DNA of 64,000 nucleotides from assembly GCA_030278955.1 (NCBI GenBank), contig JAOANR010000001.1, positions 21,059,468-21,123,467 of the forward strand. The letters run 5' to 3'. Below are positions 33,384-45,227 of this stretch, in pieces. A program made the translations under genes and the position numbers. The notes below the pieces were generated by a model. The model was given only the letters and a program-made list of their open reading frames with translations. It ran no database searches and was not told the DNA's origin. Origin of the DNA: Hygrophila difformis. Its lineage: Eukaryota; Streptophyta; Magnoliopsida; Lamiales; Acanthaceae. Numbering within the stretch: position 1 is the stretch's first letter; each line of letters begins with the position of its first letter.

Positions 33384-34769
33384 GTAAGCATTTCTCCATC
33401 CAATTCTCGCACCCCTGTTCTCGCGATTTTAAGGATTTTCGAGTTTTTTGTTGTGCGAATGTATGAATAGGGTCGCAATGTGTTTATCGCCCCTGTTTTT
33501 AGTTCGATTTTGAGGATTATTTACTGTGGGCAGTGCTTATTAGAGGTTTTTGATTTGGGTGTTGGCCGAGTTTGTCCTGTAGAAGGAGGAATGCGATGGG
33601 TTGATGTTTTTAAGGTATGGAAGTGGTCGAAGCATGTTTAGGAGATCGACTTTTGTATCTAGGTTGTTTAGAGAACACAGTGACATGAGTTAGGGTTAGA
33701 CAGGGAGCATTTTCGCCATTGTTGGATTTTGAAGCTTTTAAGGTTCATTTGCTTGAAATTGTCCATTCTGAGTTTTGGTGATTCACTGCCTTATGTGTTG
33801 TTGGACAATCATCCTGAAATTGTGCTCGAGGCCTATCTTTTGAAATCCCAAATTCTTTGAAATCTGTGTTCTATGAAGCCAAGAGTTGTTCAGGATATTT
33901 TTGAATATCTTGGCATTGTTGGTTTCCACATTGTTAATCAGAATTGCTAAGCATGATTGATGAATTTGTCTTAGTTTCTTTGTTTTAGTTTGAGGAGAAG
34001 CATGATCTTTTGTTATTGTGGTACTGTGTTCATATGGCTTGCATGCCAAATTCCATTTAATGCTTACTCCCTGTTTTAGTACCCTGTGTGTAAAAGGGCT
34101 GAATTCTGTAAAAGTTTGTGTGTGTTTGTTTTTGGCAGTGAGTGCACACCAAACACCTTTTCAGAATCACTTTTTCACAAAAAGACAAATGGTTGGTAGG
34201 AATAAAGTTTGACAAGTGTATTTTGGTTCCCAATGGAACTAAGAGTGTGAGTTATTAAAATAGCAGTATTTTTGTCACCTACAGCTGCTATTCTCTTTTC
34301 AAAAATCCAAAATGGGACCACACACACCTCACTCTTTAGTAAATAAACAAGTTAACCTTTAAAAATTGAAAAAATAGTGTTTGCAAATTTTTGGGAATGT
34401 TTTAACTGTCCAATGCAGTCCAAGCAGTCCGGGAATAGCAAATCCATACCGCCACGTCTCCACTGCACATTCCACATTTCGAGCATCCATTCCATTCGTT
34501 TCATCTCATCTCCTTTTCAGCTATGAGTTTCGAGCATCCACACTCTTTGGGCCCAATAGCCCATTAAAAATGCTTTAGGTCCAATGACCTAGTTTTTTTT
34601 AAATTAGCCATTGATGTACATATGCTTTGTAATAAAGTTTTGAGTAATAATCAAATAAATCACATTTCGAGCAAAGCTTAAAATGTGAGGATGTTGATTC
34701 TTAAACTTGAAACCCAATTATTAAAAATATAAAAACTTGTATGGATTTAATACTTTCTATATTTTTCAG
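33384..34769 (+). other. Intron of the post-pol gene
   Basis: 1386 bp, GTAAGC..TTTTTCAG, rich in T as expected for a plant intron. It contains hairpin-motif copy 3 near its 3' end. Inferred; no transcript data. Confidence 0.55.
34663..34698 (+). repeat. Hairpin plus GTGAGGATG motif, copy 3 (in the intron)
   Basis: Arms CATTTCGAGC (34663-34672) and GCTTAAAATG (34676-34685), one mismatch and one wobble pair, loop AAA, then AAATGTGAGGATGTTGAT (34681-34698). The splice acceptor is 71 nt downstream. Confidence 0.85.
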
Positions 34770-37572
34770 GAATGAGAAGGTTATCAAATCTGCTATTGGA
34801 TTGCCTGACTGTACTCTGCATCAGGCAGCAATAGAGGCCTCTACGAACAAAACTCAGATAAAGAAGCTCAGGGAAGCCTTGATCAGCGAATACAAGGTCC
34901 CGTTAGATCACAACACTGAACCCAGATTAGAGTTAAGGCAAGGACGGGACGTGAGTATTCCGCCGGCAGAAAGATCCACTGCCCTTACAAACACCGAAAG
35001 GGACTTCTTCCAGCACATGCTGAAATTTTGGGAGCTGATGACAGATCATGCACCAAATGACTCTATAATGACCCCAGCAGTCCACCTGGAGCGGATCACT
35101 CTGAAATACCAAATACATATGGCTACTTGGGAACGTCATTTGGAGAGGGGAACAGTGGGGCTATCAATCTCAGACTATGACATACTCATCCCAGATCAGC
35201 CAATAGACCCACAAGTGCGACCGCAGTTTGTGGAGAAACCCATGGATGTGAGCCGAATATTGGGAAAGGGGGCTATAATGATGCACCAAGCCTTCCCTTG
35301 CATATGGAACCCACAACTGTTTAACAACATGGGTGTGGAGGAGCAGAGATGGGTAACCATTCAGGCCAAACAGGGGCATAAAGAACTGAGCTACAACTTG
35401 TTCCACAAGTTGAAAAGAATTGAAGAGTTTAACACAGAAAGAGACTCAACTATGCTGAACAAGTTTAGAGAAGAAATCAATGCTGCTCAACATGAATGGC
35501 ACCAACTGGCGTATCTGTGGGGGAAAGGCAGGGGAATCATTAAGCAAGAACGTTTGGATAAGAGATTGGTCTTGCTAGATGAAGAAAATTTTGAAGCAAT
35601 TTTCGTAAACAAGCGATTCGGCCAGGCGGGAGAATCTGAGAAAGGGACTGAGGTGGACCTCGATTTTCCTGAGCACATCAGAGTGCTGAGAGAAAAACTG
35701 TTGTATGAGATACAACATAAGAATTGGTCAGTGCTGAGAAAAGATGCAAGACAATTTAGACTGATGACCAAAGCCGAGGCAGGAGAATACTTGAAGTATG
35801 ACCTGGCACAGGACATGACTTATTTGAAAGAAGAAATAGAAAGGGATATGGTGGGCACCATGATGGAGCAATACAGAACCTCATACCTCGAACTCCTCAT
35901 GGATATGGATAAAGAGGCCCCGAACTATGGAAACACGGGGAATAAGGCGAAGGTGATGCACTATAACCACAAGATTAGAAGCCTAATCTGTAAACGGGTT
36001 AAGAATGCATGGGAATTCAAACTGATCAGAATCACCAGTCCGGTATTTGTGCAAGACTATCTGAGATATGCCCACAAGCGGTTTGGGACGCAAGCGGCAG
36101 AGGAAGAAGACCCAAATGCTGCTATTGATGATTATATCTTTACTCCCCCTCCTGATGCCAACCCACAGCCTACCCAACCAACGGTGCTAGCATCTGCTCT
36201 GCCACCAAGACAGCAAGAGACAGTTCAGGCTCCAGTATCGACTACTACTGCGCCCGAACCTCCCGAACAGCCAACTCAATCTGAAACGCCTATACCTGCT
36301 GTAGCAGAAACTGCAGCCCAGCCTGAGCAAGTGCAAACAAAGAAGAGACTGATAAAGCTAGCAGATAAAGAGAAACCGACAAGGGCTCCGGAACGAAAAG
36401 TGGTGATTAAAGAGCCCGAGCCAACTGCTAGGAAGGCAGCAGCACCTTCAGATCCAAAGGACGGAGGAAAAGGGGTGATGCCACCACCACCGCCTAAAAG
36501 AAAAAATCAGATTGCCTTGGATGCTCAATATGCCAAACAGCTGCAAGAAGAGGAAGATGCAGGGATGGCTATGGCATTGGCAGAACAAAATACTGAAGAA
36601 GGAGGTTCTGGAGTGGAGAAAATGACTGAGGAAGAGCGATTAGAAAAAGAAAAGAAAGCTGCAGAGGAGGAGCAGATGAGGAAAAATATCCAGCAAACAA
36701 AGGCTGAGGAAGAACGAAAGAAGAAAGAAGCTCATGACAAGGAAATCGCTGAAAAGCTCCAAGCAAAACTGGAAATGAGAAAATCCGCAGATGTGGAAAA
36801 GGAGAAAGGAGATGACGATGATTTGATGATGACAGGAGAAGTGTAGGGCAAGGGGCTAAAAGTCAAGAAAGAACCCACTACATGGACTGGGCCCACTGCT
36901 CACGATGCTAAAACTATACGGGGAGACATAAGGAAGCGATTGAATGAGCAGATCGAAACAAGAATTGACAAAGGGGAAGGGCCTGAGCAGATCCGTTATC
37001 AAATGGAAATGTCCCGACTCATCGATCCTCTTGTTGGCACGGCCAGAATTGAAGCAGCAACCGCTCCAGAGGGCCCATCCCATCAAGTTGAAAAAGAAGC
37101 AGAGGGCTCACGAGCATCAATAGATCCGGTAGCACTTGCTAATATTTTGGAAGACCAGCCAGAGCCAGAAAAGCAGCCAATGGTCCCACTTTTTAGAGAC
37201 GATATCCGGGAAATTGTGAATCAAGCTGTAAATGAACAATTAGGGGAGGAGGAGGAGGTATCAACTAATGTTGATCCTTACTTTCTTGTTCTTACTTATC
37301 CTATGCATGTAATGACTCAATACAATCCATTGAATGCTGTAATTAAACAGGTTGGGGAGGAATCCCGAAATGAAGCAGCTAAGGGGAAGGAGAACCGAGC
37401 CAAAGGGAACAAGTTGAGCCAGAATCAAGCCGACGGGAGCAGGGGGAAGAACCTGAAAATGAACAACAACAAGAAGGAGACGACCCGACAGACTGGCACA
37501 CAAGCAAAGATGAATCAGTCGGGTCTGTCCGGCCAGTTGAATTTTGGCAAGAACATTACAGAATGGGAGTAA
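34770..37572 (+). pseudogene. Large post-pol protein of the Athila element, family not recognised
   Basis: The open frame continues from the first exon to a TAG at 36844-36846, about 690 residues, and stays open in the same frame to 37572 after that stop. N-terminal half (about residues 1-440) is mixed helical, with LTNTERDFFQHMLKFWELM and WNPQLFNNMGVEEQRWV; then a Pro/Gln/Thr-rich linker, then a highly charged Glu/Lys coiled-coil tail (EEERLEKEKKAAEEEQ) ending in Asp. I do not recognise its family, and it has no clear signal peptide or membrane segment, so it does not look like a typical envelope protein. It could be the N-terminal part of one fused post-pol polyprotein with the next frame. 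Confidence 0.6.
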
Positions 37573-39008
37573 CGAAGCAATTTGAAAAGAAGAAATTGAG
37601 TGGAGCAGACGTAGAAATTAAATTCAATGGAAAGGTGGAGGGGGCAGAACAATATGGAAAGTTGTTGAAAATGATTGTGCCAGACAAGGGGTTCAAACCG
37701 GATGCTCTGCTCCACCCCACTGTCGAAACCTTCTTCAGAAATCAAGAGTGGGGGAATTTCATCCTGCACCATGAAGAGGATGGCCTCGTTGAGCTGCCAA
37801 GAGAATTCTTCTGCAATATCGATGCCATCAACAAAACAACTTGGGTCCGGGGTCAGGCGATAAATATCTCACCTGAAGGGCTGAATCAATTTCTCGAAAC
37901 CCCGGATATCAGAGATGAATTCCCTGCTGGAGAGATCTTGATGAAAAGAGGCAAGACAAGTGAGAATGCAAAGTATGCGGCTTTGGCAAATAGTATGACA
38001 AGATTGACTGCTCCGGGGCACACATTTGATACAAACTGGCTGCAACTGCACTTCATGCCGACCTACGAGTTCTACATGTAAAAAATCCGGCCCAATTCGC
38101 ACCCGCATACCACGTCTGGGAGTGTATTGATGGGATTTGCAAGAATGTGGCATGGAGCGAAATTGAATGTAGGAAAGCATGTATTTGAAGTTCTGGCGAC
38201 CCGGATAAAAGACAAACAAGTCTTATGTTATCCGAATTTGATAAGAAGAATATGCATCGCTCAGGGCGTCAATATGAGTGCTTTTGCAGACGACGAACTA
38301 GTGAAGGTGAACCCCCCCATCAGCGTGCCGAATCTCCAACTGAAAGAAAGGATTAAGTACTCCCTACCCGAGCTGCCCGGCGGAGGTGATTCAGATGCCC
38401 AGTCTTCATTCATATCTTGTGGCCAAGCACCTTCATCAAGAAAAAGAGCTCCAAGGCCATCCAGGTCCTCGAAGGGAACAAAGAAAGCCCGTACTGATGC
38501 GGGACCTTCGACTACAATGCAAGAAGAGCCTCGAACAGAACAAGAGCAACTTCCGACTCCACCTCCATCTCAGCCTCAATCTCAGATACCTCCTCTAAGT
38601 CAGAATGTTTCTCAGTTTCCTGCTGATTCCCAAGCAATTAAAATGATGAGCAAAATGAGTCAGTCTATGCTTGAAGGAATGAAATCAATGACTGACGTTA
38701 TAATGTCAAGTCATGAGGAACTGCAGAAAAGAGCTAAAGAAGAACGCCAAGAGCGTAGAAGAGAAAGAGAAGAAAAGAGGAAGGAGAAATTGGAGAAAGA
38801 GAAGAAAGACGAGGAATTTAAAAAGCTGATGCTGGAAAGGGAAGAGAGGATGCACAGAGAAAGACAAGAAAACGACGAGCGAAACAGAAAAATGATAGAA
38901 GCACTCTTCCAAAGCCAAAACCAAGTCCTCCAAACTCTGCTGAAGAAAATTCCCGATGAAGCTGGATCTTCCAAGAAATCAGACGAGAAGAAAGATGGAG
39001 ATTCATGA
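37563..39008 (+). pseudogene. Athila plant-transposon-type protein (Transposase_32/ATHILA-like) with coiled-coil tail
   Basis: ATG 37563 overlaps the end of the previous frame by 10 bases. The frame is open further upstream (from about 37384, reading an acidic Glu/Gln stretch and FWQEHYR), so the two frames were probably once joined and a frameshift separates them. Domain: WVRGQAINISPEGLNQFLE and PDIRDEF, then LTAPGHTFDTNWLQLHFMP; a TAA at 38079-38081 interrupts; it continues MGFARMWHGAKLNVGKHVF and FPNLIRR-type motifs, then a Pro/Ser linker, then a long Arg/Glu/Lys coiled coil (38690-38960). Same domain type as the antisense gene of Gypsy A. Function unknown. Confidence 0.7.
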
Positions 39009-40556
39009 TCTTATCACTTGAGAGCTTAACTGTACACATCATATAAGAGAATTTCAATCATTTGTGCAAATTCAATTTGTATTGCATGAAATCTCTTGTA
39101 ATTGATGTAATTACTGCTTTCAGAAGGAATTTTGCAGTCCAAACAATTTTATTTTGAGAAAAGATGTCTGACAGTCCGAGATAAATAAGTGACTGTCAGG
39201 CCAAAAATTACTGTTGACATACCCAGTATGTTAACAGTGCCTCTTTATTGCTTTAAATTAAATAACCAGCAAAAAGCATGCATAAACCTGCTCTAAATTC
39301 ACATGTTGAATTTAGGCTTGTGATTAAATTTTCAAATTTTTAAATTGGGATAATATAATCGGAACATGCATGACATGAATTCCTAAGGTTTTGAGCTATA
39401 AAAATTTAATGATGCGATCAGCTTATTGGGTAATAAATCAGCATGTTGAAAATTTTGATTGAATAAATTATTAGATTTAAGCTTTGATTAAATTTTAGAA
39501 TACTGTATGACATGAATCAATCCAATCTTGTGAGATCTGAGCCATGAGTCACTTTTACTCAGTCAATCCTTTGATGTGTGAATCATTTTGATTAAAGGAA
39601 ACTAGAACTTGCAATTGGGACCGATTCAAGACCATGCCATATTCCCGAAATTGAGCATATGATCGAGGCACTTAGAAAACCCAATTTTTGGCATTCGTTT
39701 GAAATCCAAACCCAAAAATATTTTCCCTTTAGGATCAACCAACTTGAGCCTTTAAGCCTAATTTTTCATGAAACCCACTATACCTTCCTAGCCTTACCAA
39801 AATACCAAAATATTCAACCCAAGTGTGCAAGAATAAATTCTATCGAAGGCATTAAATTTATGATCATCAAAAACATATAAATCGGTATTCAATAAACCGA
39901 TTCAAAAAAAAATGTTGAATTCAATTCAACACAAATAAATTGCAAATGACAAAGCAAACTAGACATAGTTTAATGTCATGCAATAGCAAAAGAAAAGCAA
40001 AAGAAAGAAATAATTGATGATCATAAATTTTATAATAAAAATGTCAAGTTATGATAGAATAAATTCTTGCCACTTCCTAACCCAATAATTTCCCTTTCCT
40101 ACCAAATGTTTCAACCGTATGCCCCGTTATAACCTTAAATAAGACATCGGGATCTCAATTTGAGGAAATGAGCCGGTGGCGAGTTGGTTTGATTGCAAGC
40201 TTATGGGATAATTTAATTAAATTTGATTTTGAGCGTTCAATGATTAAACCCCAATTGAGAGCGAGTGAATTTTCCGATTCTCTTATACGTGAGGCTCTAT
40301 TTCAGTAAGTATGTTCGTGTCATACCTTAATTCTAATTTTTAATCTTTGTATCTTTCAAACATGATATTCATGAAGGGTTGACAATAATGCTTGATTTGT
40401 AGGCCCGATGTAGTGAGCAAGTATCATTTCATTAAACACTGCAATCAAGGGAAATTAATACTTGTAGTTTTTGATTGTCTTATCCCAATCCAAAAAGAAT
40501 GTAATTTATGAAGCCACGAAAATGAATTGAATAAGTAGAGTCCGTGTTCTAAGGAA
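39009..40556 (+). other. Athila 3' untranslated region
   Basis: About 1.5 kb, AT-rich, without a supported gene. It holds phrases typical of Athila 3' leaders (AACTTGAGCCTTTAAG, ACCCACTATACC). Short open frames here are not credible. Confidence 0.6.
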
Positions 40557-40604
40557 CATTCACTCTAACTGCTCGGGGACTATCAGTATTAAATGTGAGG
40601 ATGT
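40557..40604 (+). other. Athila PPT region with hairpin-motif copy 4
   Basis: AAATGTGAGGATGT (40591-40604) directly abuts the 3' LTR start TGATAATG, so the last bases of the 18-mer are the LTR start itself. The upstream hairpin is weaker (CTAACTG / CAGTATT). This is the position of the plus-strand primer tract. Confidence 0.75.
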
Positions 40605-43600
40605 TGATAATGCCAGAAATGTCCATTATTTTCAATCCATTTCCGTGTCTGAATCGGGCATTTGATCGCATTCTGGTCTTATATTAAATAAGAAAGCAGT
40701 GGAATTAGACTGATTTATGCATATTTGTAAAAATAATAAGCTGGTATGAAAAATGCATAAATATGTAATTTTATTACACATTTATGCTAGAAAAATCCAA
40801 AAACATGAGAAAAAGAAAAGAAAAAGAAAAAGCAATGAAAAAGATGGGCAAAAGAATAAAATAGCCCACAAAAACCAAAAAGATGGGAAAAGAAAGAAAA
40901 AGCCAACAAAAATGCAAATTCGACCCATCTGGCCCAAACTAGACAAGTGTCCAGAGCACCCTGTCGCTAGACCCCCCTGTGTCGCGAAGCTGTGACTCGC
41001 GACAGGTGGTGACTAGCGACACAACAGCCAAATGAAGGGAAAGCCAGTCCGGAAGATCCTATCGCTAGACCCATGGCGTGATACATTGTCTAGCGACACA
41101 GGGTGATCTCGCGCCACTGATGCAGATGACGAAGAAACCATGTCCTTAGACTCCTGTCGCTAGACCCATGGCGCGAAGCATGGCCTCGCGACAGGGGCAT
41201 GGCTAGCGACACAGAAGCAGAAATCGAAGAGGACCAAGACCCAGTCGAGAAGCCTTGCGACATGCAGCCTTGTCTCGCGCCACAACGTGATTCCGCGACA
41301 CAGCTGTGATGTGTGTGATGTCTTGAGACACAATGGGCCTCAGAACAAAGCCCATGGGCCTAGGGTTTCACCTTTATAAATATACGGTGATCCCTAGGTG
41401 TTCGGGGTTAGAAAATTCATTCTCTTGAAGACAGAATTTGGAGATATTCTCTCTAGGTAGTAGTTTAGTTTAGTTTACTTTTTTTTGTATTATTTATTTT
41501 ATGCCCTAGTTTAGCTTAGTTTAGCTTTAATTTAGTATTTGTTTTCTAGTGCTTAGCTAGGTAGCCAGTTTGATATCCTGTTTTCCTTTGGAATTTTTGA
41601 TTTAGGGTTTGTAATGCCCAAGTTAATGAGTATTATTAAACCCACTTAATAAAATGGGAAGTTAATATGAAATGGTGTCCCAAAAACATGAAATGGGTGT
41701 TGTAAACCCATGGATTACTGCTTTCATTTTCTTTTTGGGTCATTTGACCTTTATTGTTCATTTTATTGCTTACTGTCCTTTCATTTTTGGATAATGGTGT
41801 ATGTGTATGCGTGATTAAACCTAGATTAGGGTTTGCCTCTTTTTAAATACTGTTTTGGTTTATGTTATTTCTGTTTTTATTCAAGCATGTTCTTGTTAGA
41901 TTTAATTTGTGTTTGGTTATTTTAGGCTAGAATCACTTTTTGATCTGAAATAGGGTAGGATCACGCTGTTTGCATGCTACTGTTCCTTTGCTTTTCTGAC
42001 TTGTGTCCTGAACCATCCATGTCGCCAACCTCTTCCTGTCGCGAGACCACGTCTAGCGACAGGAAGACTGTTTCACGACATGGATGTCTGGGGACACTTG
42101 CCTTAATAATTTTTAAAAAAATCCTCAGTCGCGAGGCACTCCTGTCGCGAGCCCACGGCTCACGACATAACCTCTTGCATAGCGACTGAGGACCAAAACT
42201 CTTGCATTTCTCTGAATGGCTTCTGTCGAGAAACCCCTGTCGCGGACCCACGGTTCGCGACACACTCTTGCTTCGAGACAGAAAATTATGCCTTGACAAA
42301 TTTTTGAAAACCCCAGTCGCTAGACAATCCTGTCGCGAGACCACGTCTCGCGACACAATTTATGAATCTAGCGACTAGGACCCAAACACTTTGAAAATTT
42401 TCAGCAAAGCCTTGTGTCGCCAGACTCCTGTCGCGAGACCATGTATCGCGACACACTTCCTGTCTAGCGACACAAAGCCTAGCCTACCAAAAATTTCTAA
42501 AATAGTCTGTCGAGATACCCATGTCGCAAGCTTCGGCTCGCGACACAAATTATGGTATCACGACAAGATCCTTCTCTCTTTAATTCCCAAAAATTCTGAT
42601 CCTCTATTATATTGCATCACTCACGTCTTAACCCCACGGGTTAAGATGTAATATCCCAGATTGCAATATAAGGCGTTATGCTGCCGAAATTTTTATTCTC
42701 CATTCTCTCTCACTTAAATAATTGAACCCTTAAATCAATAATTAAAGATCATGATTAGCAATAATTAAGGTCAATAATTACCATGATTAAAGGATTTTTG
42801 TTCAATTCTCATTAAAATATTTTTCTATAAACAAAACCTTAATGCCTTAAGCAGATAATCCGGACTGTAATTAATTATGGTGTGAAGGGTTATTTAAGTC
42901 ATTAATTATGGATTAATTCCATAACCTTGTATGAGAAACCAATGTCTCTCATACAAGGCACTCTATTTTAATTTATTTATTTTTCATTTTCTCATTTTGT
43001 CTTTTTCGTGATGTATGAATGTACAGTAAAAGATACTCCAGAATAATGTTGGCGAACGTTCCCTTCACTGGAAAATTAAGTAGCCCATAGTCTGAATATT
43101 AATTACTGTTTGTTATTTTGCATGGTTTGGACAATAATTAACGAGGTCAGTCGAACGGTCCTTTTATCGGGAAATGAAGTAGCCACTCAGTTAGTTACTG
43201 TCCAAATACAGTTTTATTTTCTTTATCTTAATTTTCAAACCGAAATTCCAAATCTGGAATATAAGTTGGTTAATATCTGTCAATATTAGCTGATGAGTAT
43301 TGCAAAGAGGAAGCATGTAGGTTTTTATCTGAATTCACAGACAGTAGAGGCCCAACTGGTAGCGACACTGCCATTATAGGGTTTCTGCTGTCTAAATTCA
43401 CTCCATCCGAGTAATTGGAAAACTGGATAGCAGATGTTTGCAATCCACCTGATTATTCTGCCACCACTTTTAGCCCCACGGCTGCTTCATATATGTGTCT
43501 CATATTCTGTCTAGACCCACCACTATATTTTTGGTTAATTAATTTTACACTTCCATATATCTTTATGCATGATATTATTATGTAATTACAGTGGTTTATA

Positions 43601-45222
43601 ATATTTTGGGATCCTTCCCTTGGACAGTAGAAGTCTAGATTTGAACAGATACTGCATATTAAATTTCCAATAAGAATTCATTTATAAAATCCGGATCTAA
43701 GTAAGGGATAAATTCCTCAGTTATGACTAGTTCATATTCGGTCAAGGGTTAAATTTTGGGGAATTAGAAGCAGAATCAGCGATTAGGTCTCTTCTAGACT
43801 GAAAGGATTTGTGTTCTTATTGAGAGTCTAGTACCTGTTTAGGGAATGATTTTTAAATCTATTATTTTCCAAAACTGCTATGTGTGATTTAGTCATAACT
43901 ATCACAATGAGATGGGATCCACTTGGATTCAAATACAGTGTGACAGATAATTCTAAAGGAATAATACACGGGCCTTGGTTATTTTCTAAGATAGGGTTGA
44001 GTTCCTTTCAACTGCTATCCTCTTCTGCCAAAGCCTATTCTTGAGTCCTGAGTGAGTGCATCCGGAACGAACTAATTAATTAGTTCGTTTCATTAGTTTG
44101 TATCTCATAATCACCCGGAAGGAAGGGAACACTACGAGCGGTTCACCAAGATCCGGGAATTCTTGATCCACACTCGGTCATTCTGACCGGGGGCTTTCTT
44201 TTACTACCAGTACGAAGCTTTCTTCCGAGTGATAGGGTTTTAACTGCTTTCTTTAAATGCTTTCTTTACTGCTTTCCTTTAAATGCTTTTATAGAGGTCA
44301 CTCGGATGCGTCACTAGATCTTCTAACTGCTACTAGGACTGAGAGTTAAGGGATAGTTCATGCTTATTTTTAGACTATTGGGCGTGACATGGGGGAATGA
44401 TAGCAGTACTTGGCACATCAACTAATGATTTGTCGGGTGTTGCTTGTCCACCTCATATGAAATAACATACCCTGGCCGGGGCAGTTATGAATCTGTGATA
44501 TCTTAGAATTTGTGGTCTTAAGAACATGTAAACTCATACTGCAAGTACCTGTCTGTTAAAGGGAACCCAGTACTGAGAGCATGAGAACTAGCTATCTGAT
44601 AGGATTATCCCAAACGAAGATCTGTGTATAAAAATGGAAGTTTAATTATGCTTTATCTAAATTTTGTCCAATCTTTATTCTTTTCTCCCTGTCCATTCTG
44701 TCATCATTTTGAAACAGCTTCATAACTAGTATAGCTCAGATTACAGCATTCCTTAGAATAATTTTATTGCTTCCATAGGGTAAATTTACCTGCTTTTCTA
44801 GACCTAATTTTGATTGCTTTTTAGATTAAACTTTTCTGCACTCTAGAATAGAACTTTACATGCCTTATAGAATAACTTTAATTGCTTTCATAGCTTAGTT
44901 TAAATTCAGTGAAGTAGTTGTTAGTCAACAACTCAAACTGATTCGAGTAACCGAGTTGAAAATCTTGTAAAATGGCGTGGGACCTGCTTCCATCGCACAT
45001 CCTCCAGTGAACGATCCGGACTTACCTACAAATTATTGCAATTTTTGACACCGTGCACTTTCGGGCCACAGTTTCTTAACACGAGTAATTAAAACGTGAG
45101 AACATATACATATACCCTAATCCCAACTCCGTAATCGTAAATTGATTTTCATTAAATAAAATCAAGACCGGGATTCTTTTTATTCCGAAAATACTCATGC
45201 GGGGAAATTGTCAAAAGTTTCA
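40605..45222 (+). repeat. Athila 3' LTR (uninterrupted)
   Basis: 4618 bp. Intact TATAAATA at 41375-41382. Palindrome arrays at about 40957-41303 and 42019-42565. The Gypsy A target site is empty at about 44987. The LTR ends at 45222, followed by CTCTC. It contains a minus-strand repeat-derived open frame but no gene. Confidence 0.93.
41375..41382 (+). promoter_or_regulatory. Athila LTR TATA box (3' LTR)
   Basis: TATAAATA about 70 bp after palindrome array 1, in the position expected for the LTR promoter. The 5' LTR counterpart is mutated. Confidence 0.65.
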
Positions 45223-45227
45223 CTCTC

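Larger units (their letters stand above)
10405..45222 (+). mobile_element. Very large Athila-like Ty3 LTR retrotransposon
   Basis: LTRs begin TGATAATG and end AAAGTTTCA. The 5-bp target duplication is CTCTC at 10400-10404 and 45223-45227. The PBS (24754-24771) matches the 3' end of plant tRNA-Asp, typical of Athila. Gag, protease, RT, RNase H and integrase follow in Ty3 order, then a long post-pol region with two further proteins. Net of Gypsy A and the 1.25 kb insertion the element is about 23.8 kb: LTRs about 4.6 kb each and about 14.6 kb internal. That is large for Athila, which is often quoted at 10-12 kb. Confidence 0.93.

Noticed and set aside
33400..34660. Extra gene inside the post-pol intron
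   Set aside because: Only short open frames, T-rich, no motif.
37258..37350. Possible 93-bp intron in the post-pol gene (GTATCA..TTAAACAG)
   Set aside because: T-rich and well formed, but it is open and a multiple of three, and its removal does not bring the next frame into phase. Kept as coding with a frameshift further on.
36940..37572. Separate gene starting at 36940
   Set aside because: Same frame as the preceding large ORF, separated only by the TAG at 36844; treated as one broken gene.
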